Shown here piece after piece: positions 1 through 9,565 of a stretch of 64,000 bases of DNA (the first letter of the stretch is position 1; each line of letters opens with the position of its first letter). The translations under genes were made by a program, and so were the position numbers. The DNA comes from Papio anubis (lineage: Eukaryota; Chordata; Mammalia; Primates; Cercopithecidae). The notes under the pieces were generated by a model. The model saw only the letters and a list, made by a program, of their open reading frames with translations, had not been told where the DNA came from and did no database searches. The stretch covers positions 56,835,680-56,899,679 of the forward strand of contig NC_044980.1 in the NCBI RefSeq assembly GCF_008728515.1, written 5' to 3'.

Positions 1-590
1 GTGGCGATTCCTCAAGGATCTAGAACTGGAAATACCATTTGACCCAGCCATCCCATTACTGGGCATATACCCAAGGGATTATAAATCATGCTGCTGTAAA
101 GACACATGCACACGTATGTTTATGGCGGCACTATTCACAATAGCAAAGACTTGGAACCAACCCAAATGTCCATCAATGATAGACTGGATTAAGAAAATGT
201 TGCACATATATACCATGGAATACTATGCAGCCATAAAAAAGGATGAGTTCATGACCTTTGTAGGGACATGGATGAAGCTGGAAACCATCATTCTCAGCAA
301 ACTATCACAAGGACAGAAAACCAAACACTGCATGTTCTCACTCATAGGTGGGAATTGAACAATGAGAACACTTGGACACAGGGTGGGGAACATTACACAC
401 TGGGGCCTGTCATGGTGTGGGGGGATGGGGGTGGGATAGCATTAGGAGATATACCTAATGTAAATGACGAGTTAACGGGTGCAGCACACCAACATGGCAC
501 ATGTATACATATGTAACAAACCTGCATGTTGTGCACATGTACCATAGAACTTAAAGTATAATAATAAAATTAATTAATTCAAAAAAAGAT
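1..590 (+). mobile_element. L1PA-type LINE-1, 3' end (5' part outside window)
   Basis: The sequence is the end of ORF2 followed by the short L1 3' UTR and an A-rich end. It includes the G-rich stretch near 415-435 and the typical tail in which cacatgtacc is followed by aacttaaagtataataat. Wording is close to the young primate L1PA group and to the copy at 35.5 kb. The window cuts the element, so its 5' end and target duplication cannot be seen. Confidence 0.95.
2..358 (+). pseudogene. L1 ORF2 C-terminal fragment
   Basis: Reading frame 2 is open from the window edge to TGA at 356-358 and gives the last ~118 residues of L1 ORF2p, ending MFSLIGGN. It includes the segment TMEYYAAIKKDEF seen in every L1PA ORF2 C-terminus. 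The endonuclease and reverse transcriptase parts lie outside the window if they exist. The fragment is part of a retrotransposon, not a host gene. Whether the full ORF is intact cannot be judged here. Confidence 0.85.
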
Positions 591-859
591 TTTTTAATGA
601 TGCATGTACCAATTTAGTGTACTTTCCAAAACAAGGATGACAAAAATACTGACCTACCTCATAGAGCTGGTTGGAACAACTAATTAGCTCTCATAAAAAC
701 ACTTCAACCGCCTAAAGTACCTCATAAAAGTTTATTATGAGTAGTAATACTAATAGTTAAACATATAATGATAGGCATCAAATGGGCACGCTCCACAAGC
801 TGATGGTGTTTTAAATTCTCTTTATGATCTCACCGTTGTTTAGCAGTTCATATGTTGAA
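591..859. other. AT-rich sequence without assignable feature
   Basis: I see no open frame, repeat family or RNA gene that I can support between the L1 tail and the next MIR. Confidence 0.5.
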
Positions 860-1075
860 AGCTCTTCACAGCTGTAAATTAGTTAATCCCCATGACACTC
901 ACTCCTGCGAGATAGGTCAGTATTATTTTCTATTTCTATGGCAACAAATCCTATGTAAATGCCTAATGATAGAAGCTGGAGATGAGAAACAGGAAAGGTT
1001 AAGTGACTTGTTCAAGGCCACACATCAAGTAGGTGGCAGGGTTGACTTTAAAATGCAGAAGTGCTGACCCCAAAG
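860..1075 (-). repeat. MIR SINE, antisense
   Basis: The + strand carries the reverse complement of MIR core wording: a diverged gaggtaggt/attatt part, then agatgagaaac, ggttaagtgacttg, caaggccacac and aagtaggtggcagggttgac. MIR is an ancient tRNA-derived SINE, and this copy is strongly diverged with an insertion near 930-970. Edges are approximate. Confidence 0.7.
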
Positions 1076-1224
1076 GGCACTCAAGTCCACCTGGTCAACA
1101 CAGAGGGGATCATTGACATTCATTTGCTTAGAAATTCAGTGAAACAGAAAATATTAATATGGTCTATATCTGGGAACAAAATATGAACAATTATAATTTG
1201 TAGGCATATAGTTAAGTCCACTGG

Positions 1225-1490
1225 TGAGAGGCAGTAGTAGGCAGGGTGGCATGAATTCTGAAGACATACTTCATATTCATATCCCAGTCAGCCTCTGCCA
1301 CACACTTGCTGTGCAAACTTGGGCAAGTTACTTCACTTCTCTGAACCTGTTTCAGATCCTAATAATAGTAAAATGAAGCTAATAACAGGACCATCCTTAT
1401 ATGCTATGGGAAGATTTAATGTAAAGCACTCAGAGCAGGGAAGAGTAGATAATAAGCATTCAATAAGTGTCAGCTATTACTAGATAGGTA
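1225..1490 (+). repeat. MIR SINE, sense
   Basis: Sense MIR wording is visible: cagcctctgccacacacttg, then acttgggcaagttacttcac, tctctgaacctgtttc, taaaatgaagctaataa and the end part taataagcattcaataagtg. It is nearly full length, so one of the better MIR copies in the window. Confidence 0.8.
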
Positions 1491-2034
1491 GATCATATTA
1501 CAGCAGAAATATTTATTGCTTTCCAACAATGTATCAAGTACAGAGATGCCTAAGACACAATCCCTGTCCTCAAAGAGCTTTCAGTATAATAGGTTTGTGA
1601 AATGTGTAACTTGCCACAGCATATAAGGGGGATGAGTGACATGGGACTGGAAGTGTTAAAATAAGACCACGAGTTTCCAAGGTAGATTATCTGACTCCTC
1701 AATTCTCTGATAGTGTGAATTTAGTCTGCTCCTGCCTTCACCTGTCCCTTGGTTTCTGTTTCCATTTAATTAATTTTATTTACATTTTTGTAAAGAGAAA
1801 GAACATAACAGTCACTAAAAGATTCCACCTGCTAGAGAGTGTCACGGGTGCTCAGAGGAAAGCAGTTACTTCTGAATGAAGTGTTTAGGCAAGAGATGGT
1901 GCTTGAATTTCATCTTAAAAGATAAGTCTGATTTTAAAACTCCAAGACAGCTGTGAGAGGGTGAGCGTAGGGAGTGGATGGGTGGACAGAAACAATGGGA
2001 TACCAGAGTTTGAGGAAGGAAGAATGGGAAGAGG
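1491..2034. repeat. Ancient dispersed repeat, family not assigned (partial)
   Basis: At 1555-1600 the wording 'aagacacaatccctgtcctcaaagagcttt' (two pieces: aagacacaatccctgtcct and caaagagcttt) is shared with 20.77 kb and 28.95 kb in this window. At 1895-1935 a part resembling 'ttgaatttcatcttaaaagataag' type wording follows, as in the commonly seen mammalian repeat. I cannot name the family. The rest of the stretch holds nothing I can support. Confidence 0.35.
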
Positions 2035-2114
2035 TTTATTGAACACCTACTATGATCCAGCAACATGTTAGCCCCTTAAATTACCTAAAAAAGGTCACAT
2101 AACTGGTAAGTGGC
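2035..2114 (-). repeat. MIR SINE, antisense, left half (split by THE1)
   Basis: The piece runs from tttattgaacacctactatg to aggtcacataactggtaag, the reverse complement of MIR, and stops in mid-element exactly at the THE1 LTR. The missing continuation is found at 4407. Confidence 0.7.
2110..2114. repeat. Target site duplication of THE1, left copy (gtggc)
   Basis: The five bases gtggc directly precede the LTR that starts TGATATGG. The identical gtggc follows the other LTR at 4407-4411. Five bases is the duplication length known for ERVL/MaLR insertions. Confidence 0.9.
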
Positions 2115-2471
2115 TGATATGGTTTGGCAGTGTCCCAACCCAATTCATCTTGAATTGTAGCTCCCACAATTCCCACATGTTGTGGGAGGGAACCAGTGGG
2201 AGGTAATTGAATCATGTGGGTGGGTCTTTCCCATGGTATTCTCATGATAGTGAATAAATTTCACAAGATCTGATGGTTTTATAAAGGAAAGTTTCCCCAC
2301 ACAAGTTCTCTTCTCTTGTCTGCCACCATGTGAGACGTGCCTTTCACCTTCCACCGTGATTGTGAGGCCTCCCCAGCCATTTGGAACTGTGAGTTCATTA
2401 AACCTTTTACTCTTGTAAATTGCCCAATCTTGGGTATGTCTTTATCAGCAATGTAAAAACAGACTATTACA
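2115..2471 (+). repeat. THE1 5' LTR
   Basis: Starts TGATATGGTTTGG and ends with the degraded form of GGACTAATACA. It contains the typical ggtaattgaatcatg, the TATA-like ttttataaagg near 2277 and the ttgtgaggcctccccagcc block. The attaaa near 2397 is a probable polyadenylation signal variant. This LTR is a potential but probably decayed promoter. Confidence 0.93.
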
Positions 2472-4047
2472 GTAAATTGGTACCAGTAGAGTGGGGCACT
2501 GCTGAAAAGATACCTGAAAATGTGGAAGCAACTTTGGAACTGGGTAAAAGGCAGAGGTTGGAACAGTTTGGAGGGCTCAGAAGGAGACAGGAAAATGTGG
2601 GAAAGTTTGGAATTCCCTAGAGACTGTTGAATGGCTTTGACCAAAATGCTCATAATGATATAAACAATGAAATCCAGGCTGAGGTTGTCTTAGATGGAGA
2701 TGAGAAACCTGTTAAGAACTGGAGCAAAGTTGACTCTTATTATGTTTTAGCAAAGAACTGGCGGCATTTTGCCCCTACCCTAAAGATTTGTGGAACTTGG
2801 AATTTGAGAGAGATGATTTAGGATATCTGGTGGGAGAAATTTCTAAGCAGCAAAGTATTCAAGAGGTGACTTGGGTGCTGTTAAAGACATTCGATTTTAA
2901 AAGGGAAACGGAGCATAAAAGTTCAGAAAATTTGCAGCCTGACAATGCTACAGAAAAGAAAATCCCATTTTCTGAGGAGAAATTAAAGCCAGCTGCAGAA
3001 AATTCACATAAATAATGTGGAGCCAAATGTTAATCACCAAGACAATAGGGAAAATGTCTCCAGGGCATGACAGAGACCTTCATGGCAGTCCCTTGCATCA
3101 CAGGCCCAGAAGCCTAGGAGGAAAAAATGGTTTTGTGGGCCAGGTCCAGGGTCCCCCTGCTGTATGCAGCCTAGGGACTTGGTGGCCTGCATTCCAGCCA
3201 CTCTTGCCATGGCTAAAAGGGTTGAAGGTACAGCTCAGGCCATTGCTTCAGAAGGTGCAAGGCCCAAGCCTTGGCAGCTTCCACCTGGTGCTGAGCCTGT
3301 GGATGCACAGAAGTCAAGAATTGAGGTTTGGGAACCTCTGCCTAGATTTCAGAGGATGTATAGAAACACCTGGATGCCCAGGCAGAAGTTTGCTGTAGGG
3401 GCAGGGCCCTCATGGAGAACCTCTGCTAGGGCAATGCAGAAGGGAAATGTGGGGTGGGAGGCCCCACACAGTCCCTACTGGGGCACCACCTGGTGGAGCT
3501 GTGAGAAGAGGGCCACCATCCTCCAGAACCCAGAATGGTAGATTCACCTACAGCTTGCACCAGACACCTGGAAAAGCTGCAGACACTCAATGCCAGCCTG
3601 TGAAAGCAGCTGGGAGGGAGGCTGTACCCTGCAAAGCCACAGGGACTGAGCTGCCCAAGACCATGGGAACCCATCTCTTGCATCAGCGTGACCTGGAGGT
3701 GACACCTGGAGTCAAAGGAGATCATTTTGGAGCTTTAAGATTTGACTGCCCCACTGGATTTTGGACTTGCATGGGGCCTTTAGCCCCTCTGTTTTTGCCA
3801 GTTTCTCCCATTTGGAATGGGTGTATTTATTCAATGCCTGTATCCTCATATTATCTAGGAAGTAAGTAACTTGTTTTTTATTTTACTGACTCATAGGTGG
3901 AAGGGACTTGCCTTGTCTCAGACGATACTTTGGACTGTGGACTTTTGAGTTAATGCTGAAATTAGTTAAGACTTTGGAGGACTGTCGGGAAGTCATGATT
4001 GGTTTTGAAATGTGAGGACATGGGAAGTGGGGAGGACCGGGGTGGAA
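2472..4047 (+). mobile_element. THE1 internal region
   Basis: The stretch begins just after the 5' LTR with ttggtaccagtagagtgggg, followed by atgtggaagcaactttggaa and tttggagggctcagaagg. The same order recurs in the MST element at 38.3 kb. Open frames of 125-140 codons exist (for example 3447-3869), but they overlap in different frames and none resembles gag, protease or polymerase. MaLR internal regions are known to be non-coding and to depend on ERVL proteins. Confidence 0.88.
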
Positions 4048-4406
4048 TGATATGGTTTGGCTGTGTCCCCACCCACATCTCATCTTGAATTGTAGCTCCC
4101 ACAATTTCCATATCTTGTGGGAGGGAACCAGTGGGAGGTAATTGAATCATGAGGGCGGGTCTTTCCCATGCTATTCTCATGATAGTGAGTAAGTCTCACG
4201 AGATCTGATGGTTTTATAAAGGGAAACTTCCCCACACAAGTTCTCTTCTCTTGTCTGCTGCCATGTGAGACATGCCTTTCACCTTCCACCATGATTGTGA
4301 GGCCTCCCCAGCCACATGGAACTGTGAGTCCATTAAAGCTGTTTCTTTTGTAAATTGCCTAGTATTGGGTATGTCTTTATCAGCAACATGAAAATGGACT
4401 AATCCA
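4048..4406 (+). repeat. THE1 3' LTR
   Basis: Same wording as the LTR at 2115, closer to the remembered THE1 consensus (TGATATGGTTTGGCTGTGTC at the start, GGACTAATCCA at the end). It is followed directly by gtggc at 4407-4411. Confidence 0.93.
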
Positions 4407-4456
4407 GTGGCTCAGCTGGGACTCAAATTGATTCACCTATTCGAACTTTGAGGCCA
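4407..4456 (-). repeat. MIR SINE, antisense, right half (continuation of 2035-2114)
   Basis: tggctcagctgggactcaaa continues the antisense MIR broken off at 2114. Removing the THE1 element and one gtggc joins ctggtaag to tggctcagctggg, which is ordinary MIR order. Confidence 0.75.
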
Positions 4457-4475
4457 CAGAAAAAAACACTGAGAA

Positions 4476-4773
4476 TTTTTTTTTTTTTTTTTTTGAGACA
4501 GTCTCACTCTGTCACCCAGGGTGAAGTGCAGTGGCACAATTTCGGCTCACTGCAACCTCCACCTCCTGGGTTCAAGCAATTCTCCTGCCTCAGCCTCCCA
4601 AGTAGCTGGGACTACAGGCACATGCTGCCGTGACCAGCTAATTTTTTGTATTTTAGTAGAGACAGGGTTTCACCGTGTTGCTCAGGCTGTTCTCGAACTC
4701 CTGTGCTCAGGCAATCCACCTGCCTCAGCCTCCCAAAGTGCTAGGATTACAGGCGTGAGCCACCACACCTGGT
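4476..4773 (-). mobile_element. Alu SINE, antisense
   Basis: A T-run at 4476-4494 is followed by gagacagtctcactctgtca and the two arms in reverse order, ending ccaccacacctggt. Near-matching flanks aacactgagaa (4465-4475) and aacattgacaa (4774-4784) look like the target duplication. Subfamily was not determined. Confidence 0.95.
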
Positions 4774-4976
4774 AACATTGACAAATTTTTAAGAGGGGAG
4801 AAAGTGACACAAAGTGGAACTTTTGCAAGATTACTCTGGGCATAGTATTTAGATAGGATTGAATAAACAGTCTGGAAAAAGGCAGAAAAGGCGGTTTACA
4901 GTATGTAAGAGAGATGAAAGCTGTAACAGAATCATGATATAAGACTGGAAGGAAAAGAATGGGTGGGGGTGCTACT
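4774..4976. other. Unassigned single-copy-looking sequence
   Basis: No repeat, gene or RNA feature recognised. Confidence 0.4.
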
Positions 4977-5042
4977 CAGTGAATCTCAGCTCTAGCTGTA
5001 TAATAGAATCACCTGGAGATATTTGAAAAACTACTAATGCTT
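4977..5042 (+). repeat. MER5A (hAT-Charlie DNA element), left half
   Basis: The piece begins cagtgaatctcagctctagc and goes on with atagaatcacctggagat. This is the start of the ~189-bp MER5A element as I remember it. It stops at ctactaatgc, and the rest of the element, starting aatgcccagatc, lies at 8391-8512. Confidence 0.7.
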
Positions 5043-5115
5043 TGGCACATGTATACACATGTAACAAACCTGCATGTTGTGCACATGTACCCTAGAACTT
5101 AATGTATAATTTTAA
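5043..5115 (+). mobile_element. Ultra-short L1 3' tail (about 73 bp)
   Basis: Only the last part of an L1 3' UTR is present: tggcacatgtatacacatg, aacaaacctgcatgttgtgc and accctagaacttaatgtataat. It is flanked by aaaaactactaatgctt (5026-5042) and aaaaactattaatgctt (5116-5132), one mismatch in 17, so this is a genuine but extremely 5'-truncated insertion. Confidence 0.85.
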
Positions 5116-5237
5116 AAAAACTATTAATGCTTAAGTTCATTGACTATTGTATACACCAGAGGTAGGACGTAAAGTACCATTTAAAACTTAACTAAAGAAA
5201 AACTAAATAGAAAACGTCAAATGAAAACCAGGGGACT

Positions 5238-5280
5238 TTCTGCACATGTATACCAGAACTGAAAGTATAATAATTTAAAA
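5238..5280 (+). mobile_element. Ultra-short L1 3' tail (about 40 bp)
   Basis: ctgcacatgtataccagaac and gaaagtataataattt match only the extreme end of L1. The flanks aggggact (5230-5237) and agggggact (5281-5289) look like a short target duplication. The piece is small, so confidence is moderate. Confidence 0.55.
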
Positions 5281-5295
5281 AGGGGGACTAACAAC

Positions 5296-5588
5296 ATTTT
5301 TTTAAAAAACTAGGTCTCACTCTGTTGCTCAGGCTGGAGTGCAGTGACACAATCATAGTTCACTGCAGCCTTGATCTTCTGGGCTCAAGTGATCCTCTCA
5401 CCTCAGCCGCTGAAGTGGCTGGGATTACAGGCATGCACCACCAAGCCTTGTAAACTTTTTATTTTTTGTAGAGATGGGGTCTTACTATGTTGCCCAGACT
5501 GGTCTCAAAGCCCTTGGGATCAAGTGGTCCTCCTACCTTAGTATCCCAAAGTGCTGGGATTACAGGTGTGAGCCATTGTGCCTAACGC
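5296..5588 (-). mobile_element. AluJ-type SINE, antisense
   Basis: Reverse-oriented Alu starting after a short T-rich part, with tctcactctgttgctcaggc, cactgcagccttgatcttct, and ending gagccattgtgcctaacgc. Many differences and the 'ctgcagccttgat' wording point to the old J group. Confidence 0.9.
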
Positions 5589-6090
5589 ATTCTACTTTTT
5601 ATATCTATGAATTTGACTACTTTAGATACCTCATATAAGTGGAATCATACAGTATTTGTCTATTTATAACTGGTTTATTTCACTTCACATAATGTCCTCA
5701 AAGTTCATCATGTTGTAGCTTTTTTCTAGGCTGCAGATAATTCCATTGTATAGATATACACAACATTTTGTTTATTGATTCATACACTGATGGATATTTG
5801 GTTGTTTCTACCTCTTGGCTATTTTTAAAAGTGCTTCTATGAACATGAATATACAAATATGTCTTTAAGACCCTGCTTTCAATCCTTCTGGGTGTATACT
5901 CAGAGTTAGGATTACTGGTTGTTCTATTTTCAATTTTTTGAGGAACTACCATACTGTTTTCCATAGCAGTTACATCATTTTACAATCCATTCAACAATGC
6001 ACAAGGGTTGCAACTTCTCTATATTCTCACCAACACTTGTTATTTTTTGCTTTTTTAATGTAGCCACTCTAATGAGTGTGACTAAGGACA
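5589..6090 (-). mobile_element. L1M fragment, antisense (ORF2 3' part)
   Basis: On the + strand the reversed ORF2 end is readable: ataagtggaatcatacagta, attccattgtatagatatac, ggatatttggttgtttctac, gggtgtatactcagagttag and ttccatagcagttacatc. The minus strand keeps an 88-codon open piece (5698-5964). It is an old mammalian-wide L1, clearly more diverged than the L1PA copies. Confidence 0.88.
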
Positions 6091-6235
6091 TTTTTTAAAA
6101 ATCTAAGTACAAAGATAATCTCTAAAACAAAAATATAAATCATCCTGAATGTTAAAGTAATTAAAAAATTTAAAATGAATGAAAACAAATTGTGTAGGGA
6201 AACACAGCTAATGTAACATAACAAACATAATAATA
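6091..6235. other. AT-rich unassigned sequence
   Basis: Nothing recognisable. Confidence 0.4.
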
Positions 6236-7845
6236 ATGTCACAAGATCTTTAGGGTATCACTTTGGCAGCCGGAAACCTCTGTGGCTGGTGGTGCCTCTA
6301 CTTGGGTTTTGCTTGTACCCACTGGGCTCATTCCCCCCACTCAACCTGGCAGGCTGTGCTCGGTTCCTACTACCGACCCAGATCCCACACCTGCCAAGGG
6401 TGAGCCAGTTGAGAAGCAGCAAGGGGTGTGGGAGCAAGTGAGCAAGCATGGGATCTGGCCACTGCACACAGCCAGGCACGCTGGTTGCTGTGATGAGGCA
6501 GACAGCTTCAGGAATCAGCACAGGTGCCAGCTCTGTGCAAGGTTGCAGCTGGACCAGATGTACCACACGTAGCTTCTGCTGTGGGCACCCACGTCTGGAT
6601 GAGGGGAACTCAGTGGCACCTGGAAGCCTGGAGATGCCAGGAACCACAGAGGCCCAAAGAGGGTGTCACAGCTCTGGCTCAGGGATGCCCTAGGTCTGAG
6701 CTTCCTGAAGGGCCATAGCTCTTCCCTCCTTGTCATCCACAACATGGTGAGCAGGGAGCATATTTCAGCCCTGTTTGCATTACAGCTCTTTCAGTCCCAC
6801 CATTCAGCAGGTCACAAATTCTTATCCCACATCCAGGAAGAATGAGGTGTGCAGGCAATTGGAGGGCAAGCAAGTCAAAAGAAGCTTCGTTGAGTGACAG
6901 AACAGCTCTCAGGAGACCTGAAGAGGGTAGCTCCTTTCCACGGACAGGTCACCCTGACAAGTGTCCAGCTCTAAGCAGAGAGGAGACCCACAGTGAGTAG
7001 CTCCTTTCTGCAGGCAGGTCATCCCAAAGAGTCGAGGAGATGAGAAGTGGGTAGCTCCTTACCACAGCTGGTAGTCCAATGTCTGTGTGAGTCTGGCTGA
7101 GTCTGGCTGAGTCTGGGGTTTTTATGGGCTCAGAAGGGAGAAAGTGCATGCTTACTGGTCCATCAGTGGCCATATGTGGGCCCAGATAAAGCACTATAAG
7201 TTCTCATTCCAGGCACAGACTCCGCCAAGAACTGGCAGCCCGGCCCCAGGGCTTCAGGCCAGCCCTGGCTTGAAGGTGGGGTTTCACTGGGGACCCACAC
7301 CATTCCACCCAGGAACCTGTCTGCCCCCATCATCAACATGCCATCCACAGCACCAAGGCTATTTACACCAAAGGGTACCTGCAGGCCCACACTGAGCTAC
7401 CCTCAGCACCCCTGACTGCATGCTTATTGGTGCTCAAAGTCTGAAGTGGGCCAAGGCATTGGGGGCTGGATTGTGTGTCAGTGCTGCCCTGAGTATGCGC
7501 ACACCCAGCCAGGTTGCGACAGCTTTGCTCCAAAATTAGAGTTGTCACTGGGAGTGGGGACAAGCCAGGGAGCAGGAGCAGGCACTTCTGAGCCTGCAGG
7601 GGCGGGGGGCTTCCCAGACCCCCAAAAGCACAGGGATGCCTGAGTTCAGAGCCACAGCTGGGAAGTTCGGCTGCACCCAGGAGCACAGGATTTCCACCCT
7701 GCCAACTTGGTAGGGGGCAGGGATCCCACGTGTTCCTGGCCCCCGCTGGCTCCACAGAGCACACAGTCCTGGCCATGCCTCCCCTGATGCAGCTGGCGTC
7801 TTCACAGCAGCTGCTCCAGATGGGCCGCCACTGCCATGAATAATA
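6236..7845 (-). mobile_element. Long ERV1-type LTR, probably MER52-like, antisense
   Basis: The block is GC-rich against AT-rich flanks. Read on the minus strand it has LTR grammar: a TATA-like cataaaaacccc (near 7118-7128), then a cluster of repeated units, then aagaatttgtgacctgctga, cgggactgaaag-type wording (here tgggactgaaagagctgtaa) and gcaaacagggctgaa, as in gammaretrovirus-like U5 regions. Motif tagctcctt recurs at 6928, 6998 and 7052. A 10-bp unit, gtctggctga, repeats at 7081-7120. Length about 1.6 kb suits MER52. No internal proviral sequence adjoins, so it is a solo LTR. The 164-codon minus frame at 7363-7857 is not a recognised protein. Exact edges and family are uncertain. Confidence 0.6.
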
Positions 7846-8390
7846 ACATAAAATCATGTGGCAGAGTTAAAACTGACACATCATCTTTGTCAATAAATAT
7901 GTATAGACCGAACTCACTTGCTAAAAGATTTTCTATTTGGCTCACAAACAAGACTCAACTATATGCTTTATACCAGAAACACAATTAATACAAAGTAATT
8001 TAGAAAGACTAAAAGTAAAGGAATAGGCAAAGATTTTTCCAGACAAATGGAAGCAATAAAAAAGCACGGATTACAACCCTGATACCATCCCGTATATCCC
8101 TGGTGGGAAAGCAAACTGTATTGTATCCATGTTAAATTCCTGGTTTTTGCCATGGTATTGTAGTTATGAAAGAGGATGTTCTTATTCTTAGGAAGTACAT
8201 ACTGAAGAATATTTCAGAGTGATAGATTCTCAAGGAGTTTAGAAAAAATAGAGAGTAATTGAGAATGATACAGTAAATAGTGCAAAACATAAATAATTGG
8301 TGAATCAAGGGTCTATGTGAGTTCTCTGTACCTTTCTTGCAACTTTTCTGTAAGTTTGAATTTTCATCAAAACAAAAAGTTTAAAAAAAA
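7846..8390 (+). mobile_element. L1M fragment, sense (ORF2 piece joined to L1ME/L1MD-like 3' UTR)
   Basis: At 7890-8035, caataaatatgtatagacc, caagactcaactatatgct and agactaaaagtaaagg match a 5' part of L1 ORF2. From 8110, tggttttt, gtagttatgaaagaggatg, ttcttaggaagtacatactg and the end gtttgaattttcatcaaaac match an old L1 3' UTR. Two far-apart regions are joined, so the copy has a large internal deletion, or two copies lie side by side. Confidence 0.65.
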
Positions 8391-8512
8391 TAATGCCCAG
8401 ATCTAACTTCCCAGAAATTCTAATTATCTTATCCTCAAAATGGAGCCAAGATCTATGGTATTTTTTAAAGCTCTGCAGGTGATTGTAATATGCATCAAGT
8501 TGAGAGCCATTG
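8391..8512 (+). repeat. MER5A, right half
   Basis: Wording aatgcccagatctaacttcc, ttttttaaagctctgcaggt, gattgtaatatgcatcaagt and tgagagccattg is the second half of MER5A up to its end. It continues the half at 4977-5042 in the same orientation with no overlap. Confidence 0.72.
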
Positions 8513-8534
8513 TACTAGTCAGTCCATGGGACTT

Positions 8535-9046
8535 AGTTACTGATTGAATGTGTGTGGCCCAGAAAGGAAGAAACCAAGGAAGACTGTGGAAGGCTAGAAA
8601 ATGGCCCTCAAAGATATCCAGGTCCTTCTCCCTGGAGCCTGTGAATGTTACCCCATGACAAAAGGGACTTCGCAGCTGTGATAGTTAAGGATCCTTGAGA
8701 TGGGGAGATTGTCCCTGATTATCCAGGTAGTGTCCTTATAAAAGGAAGGCAGAGGGAGATTCTGACCGCAGAAGAGGAAGTAGGAGATGTGACAAAGGAG
8801 GCAAGAGGCTGGAATGATGCAACCATGAGCCAAAGAATACCGGCACCTGCCAGAAACTGGAAGAAGACAGACACAGATTCTCTCTTGGAGGCTTTAGAAG
8901 AAACTAGCCCTTGACTTTGCACCCTAATTACAGTCCTGTAAGACTCATTTCTGACTTTTGGCCTCTAGGGCAGAGAATAAATTTGTGTTGTTTAAAGTCA
9001 CTAAGTGTACAGTAATTTGTTGCCGCAGCAATAGAAAACTAATACA
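8535..9046 (+). repeat. MLT1/MaLR-type LTR, sense
   Basis: Typical wording: aaaatggccctcaaagatat, gcctgtgaatgttacc, caaaagggacttcgcagctg, gagatggggagattgtccct, tccttataaaaggaaggcag, gaataaatttgtgttgttt and the end aaaactaataca. Five bases gactt stand before (8530-8534) and after (9047-9051), a possible duplication. An antisense relative lies at 17,316. Confidence 0.75.
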
Positions 9047-9181
9047 GACTTAAATGTTTTAGAGATAAAGAGGAAAAAGTGGGGTTCAAAAATGAAGAGA
9101 AGTATGACTTTTCTTATTCGTGAGGGTAAATTTGTTCCATTCATTTTCCAAACCCTGGAAAAGAACAGGAAAGTGGGTAAT

Positions 9182-9565
9182 TGTCTTAGTCCCTTAGGAA
9201 TGCTACAACAAAGTACCATAGACTGAGTGACTTATAAACAACACAAATTTATTTTCTGTTCTGGAGAATGTCACAGTTCTGGAGGATGGAAGTCCGAGAT
9301 CAGAGTGCCATCGTGACTGGGTTCTGATAAAGGCTCTCTTCTGGGTTGTAGATCACCTGTTTCTCATTGTATCTGTACATGGCAGAAAGAGAAGAAGAAA
9401 GCTCTCTGAAGTCTCTTTTATAAGAGCACCAATCCCATAGATGAGAGTTCCACCCTCATGGCCTATGTCCCTCCCAAAGGCTTCACTTTCTAATACTATC
9501 ACTTTGAGGGTTAGGATTTCAACATATGAAATTTGGTGGGGGACACAAACATTCAGTCTATTGCA
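9182..9565 (-). repeat. MLT1-type MaLR LTR, antisense
   Basis: The + strand shows tgtcttagtcccttaggaat, accatagactgagtgactta, cagttctggaggatggaagt, tcttttataagagcaccaat, ttccaccctcatggcctatg and ttcaacatatgaaatttggt, ending ttcagtctattgca. This is a classic MLT1 LTR in reverse. Confidence 0.85.

Larger units (their letters stand above)
2115..4406 (+). mobile_element. THE1-type MaLR element with both LTRs (about 2.3 kb)
   Basis: Two LTRs of 357 and 359 bp flank a 1,576-bp internal region, and a perfect gtggc duplication brackets the whole. Most MaLR copies in primate genomes are solo LTRs, so this copy escaped LTR-LTR recombination. By hand count the two LTRs differ at about 40 of ~358 positions (roughly 11%, many at CpG sites). 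The element sits inside an antisense MIR, so it is younger than that MIR. Confidence 0.95.

Noticed and set aside
3447..3869. 140-codon frame in the THE1 interior, considered as a gag relic
   Set aside because: No retroviral motif is visible, frames overlap, and MaLR interiors are known to be non-coding.
7363..7857. 164-codon minus-strand frame
   Set aside because: It lies inside the GC-rich ERV1-type LTR, where few stops are expected, and has no recognisable domain. Overlapping frames on both strands are equally open.
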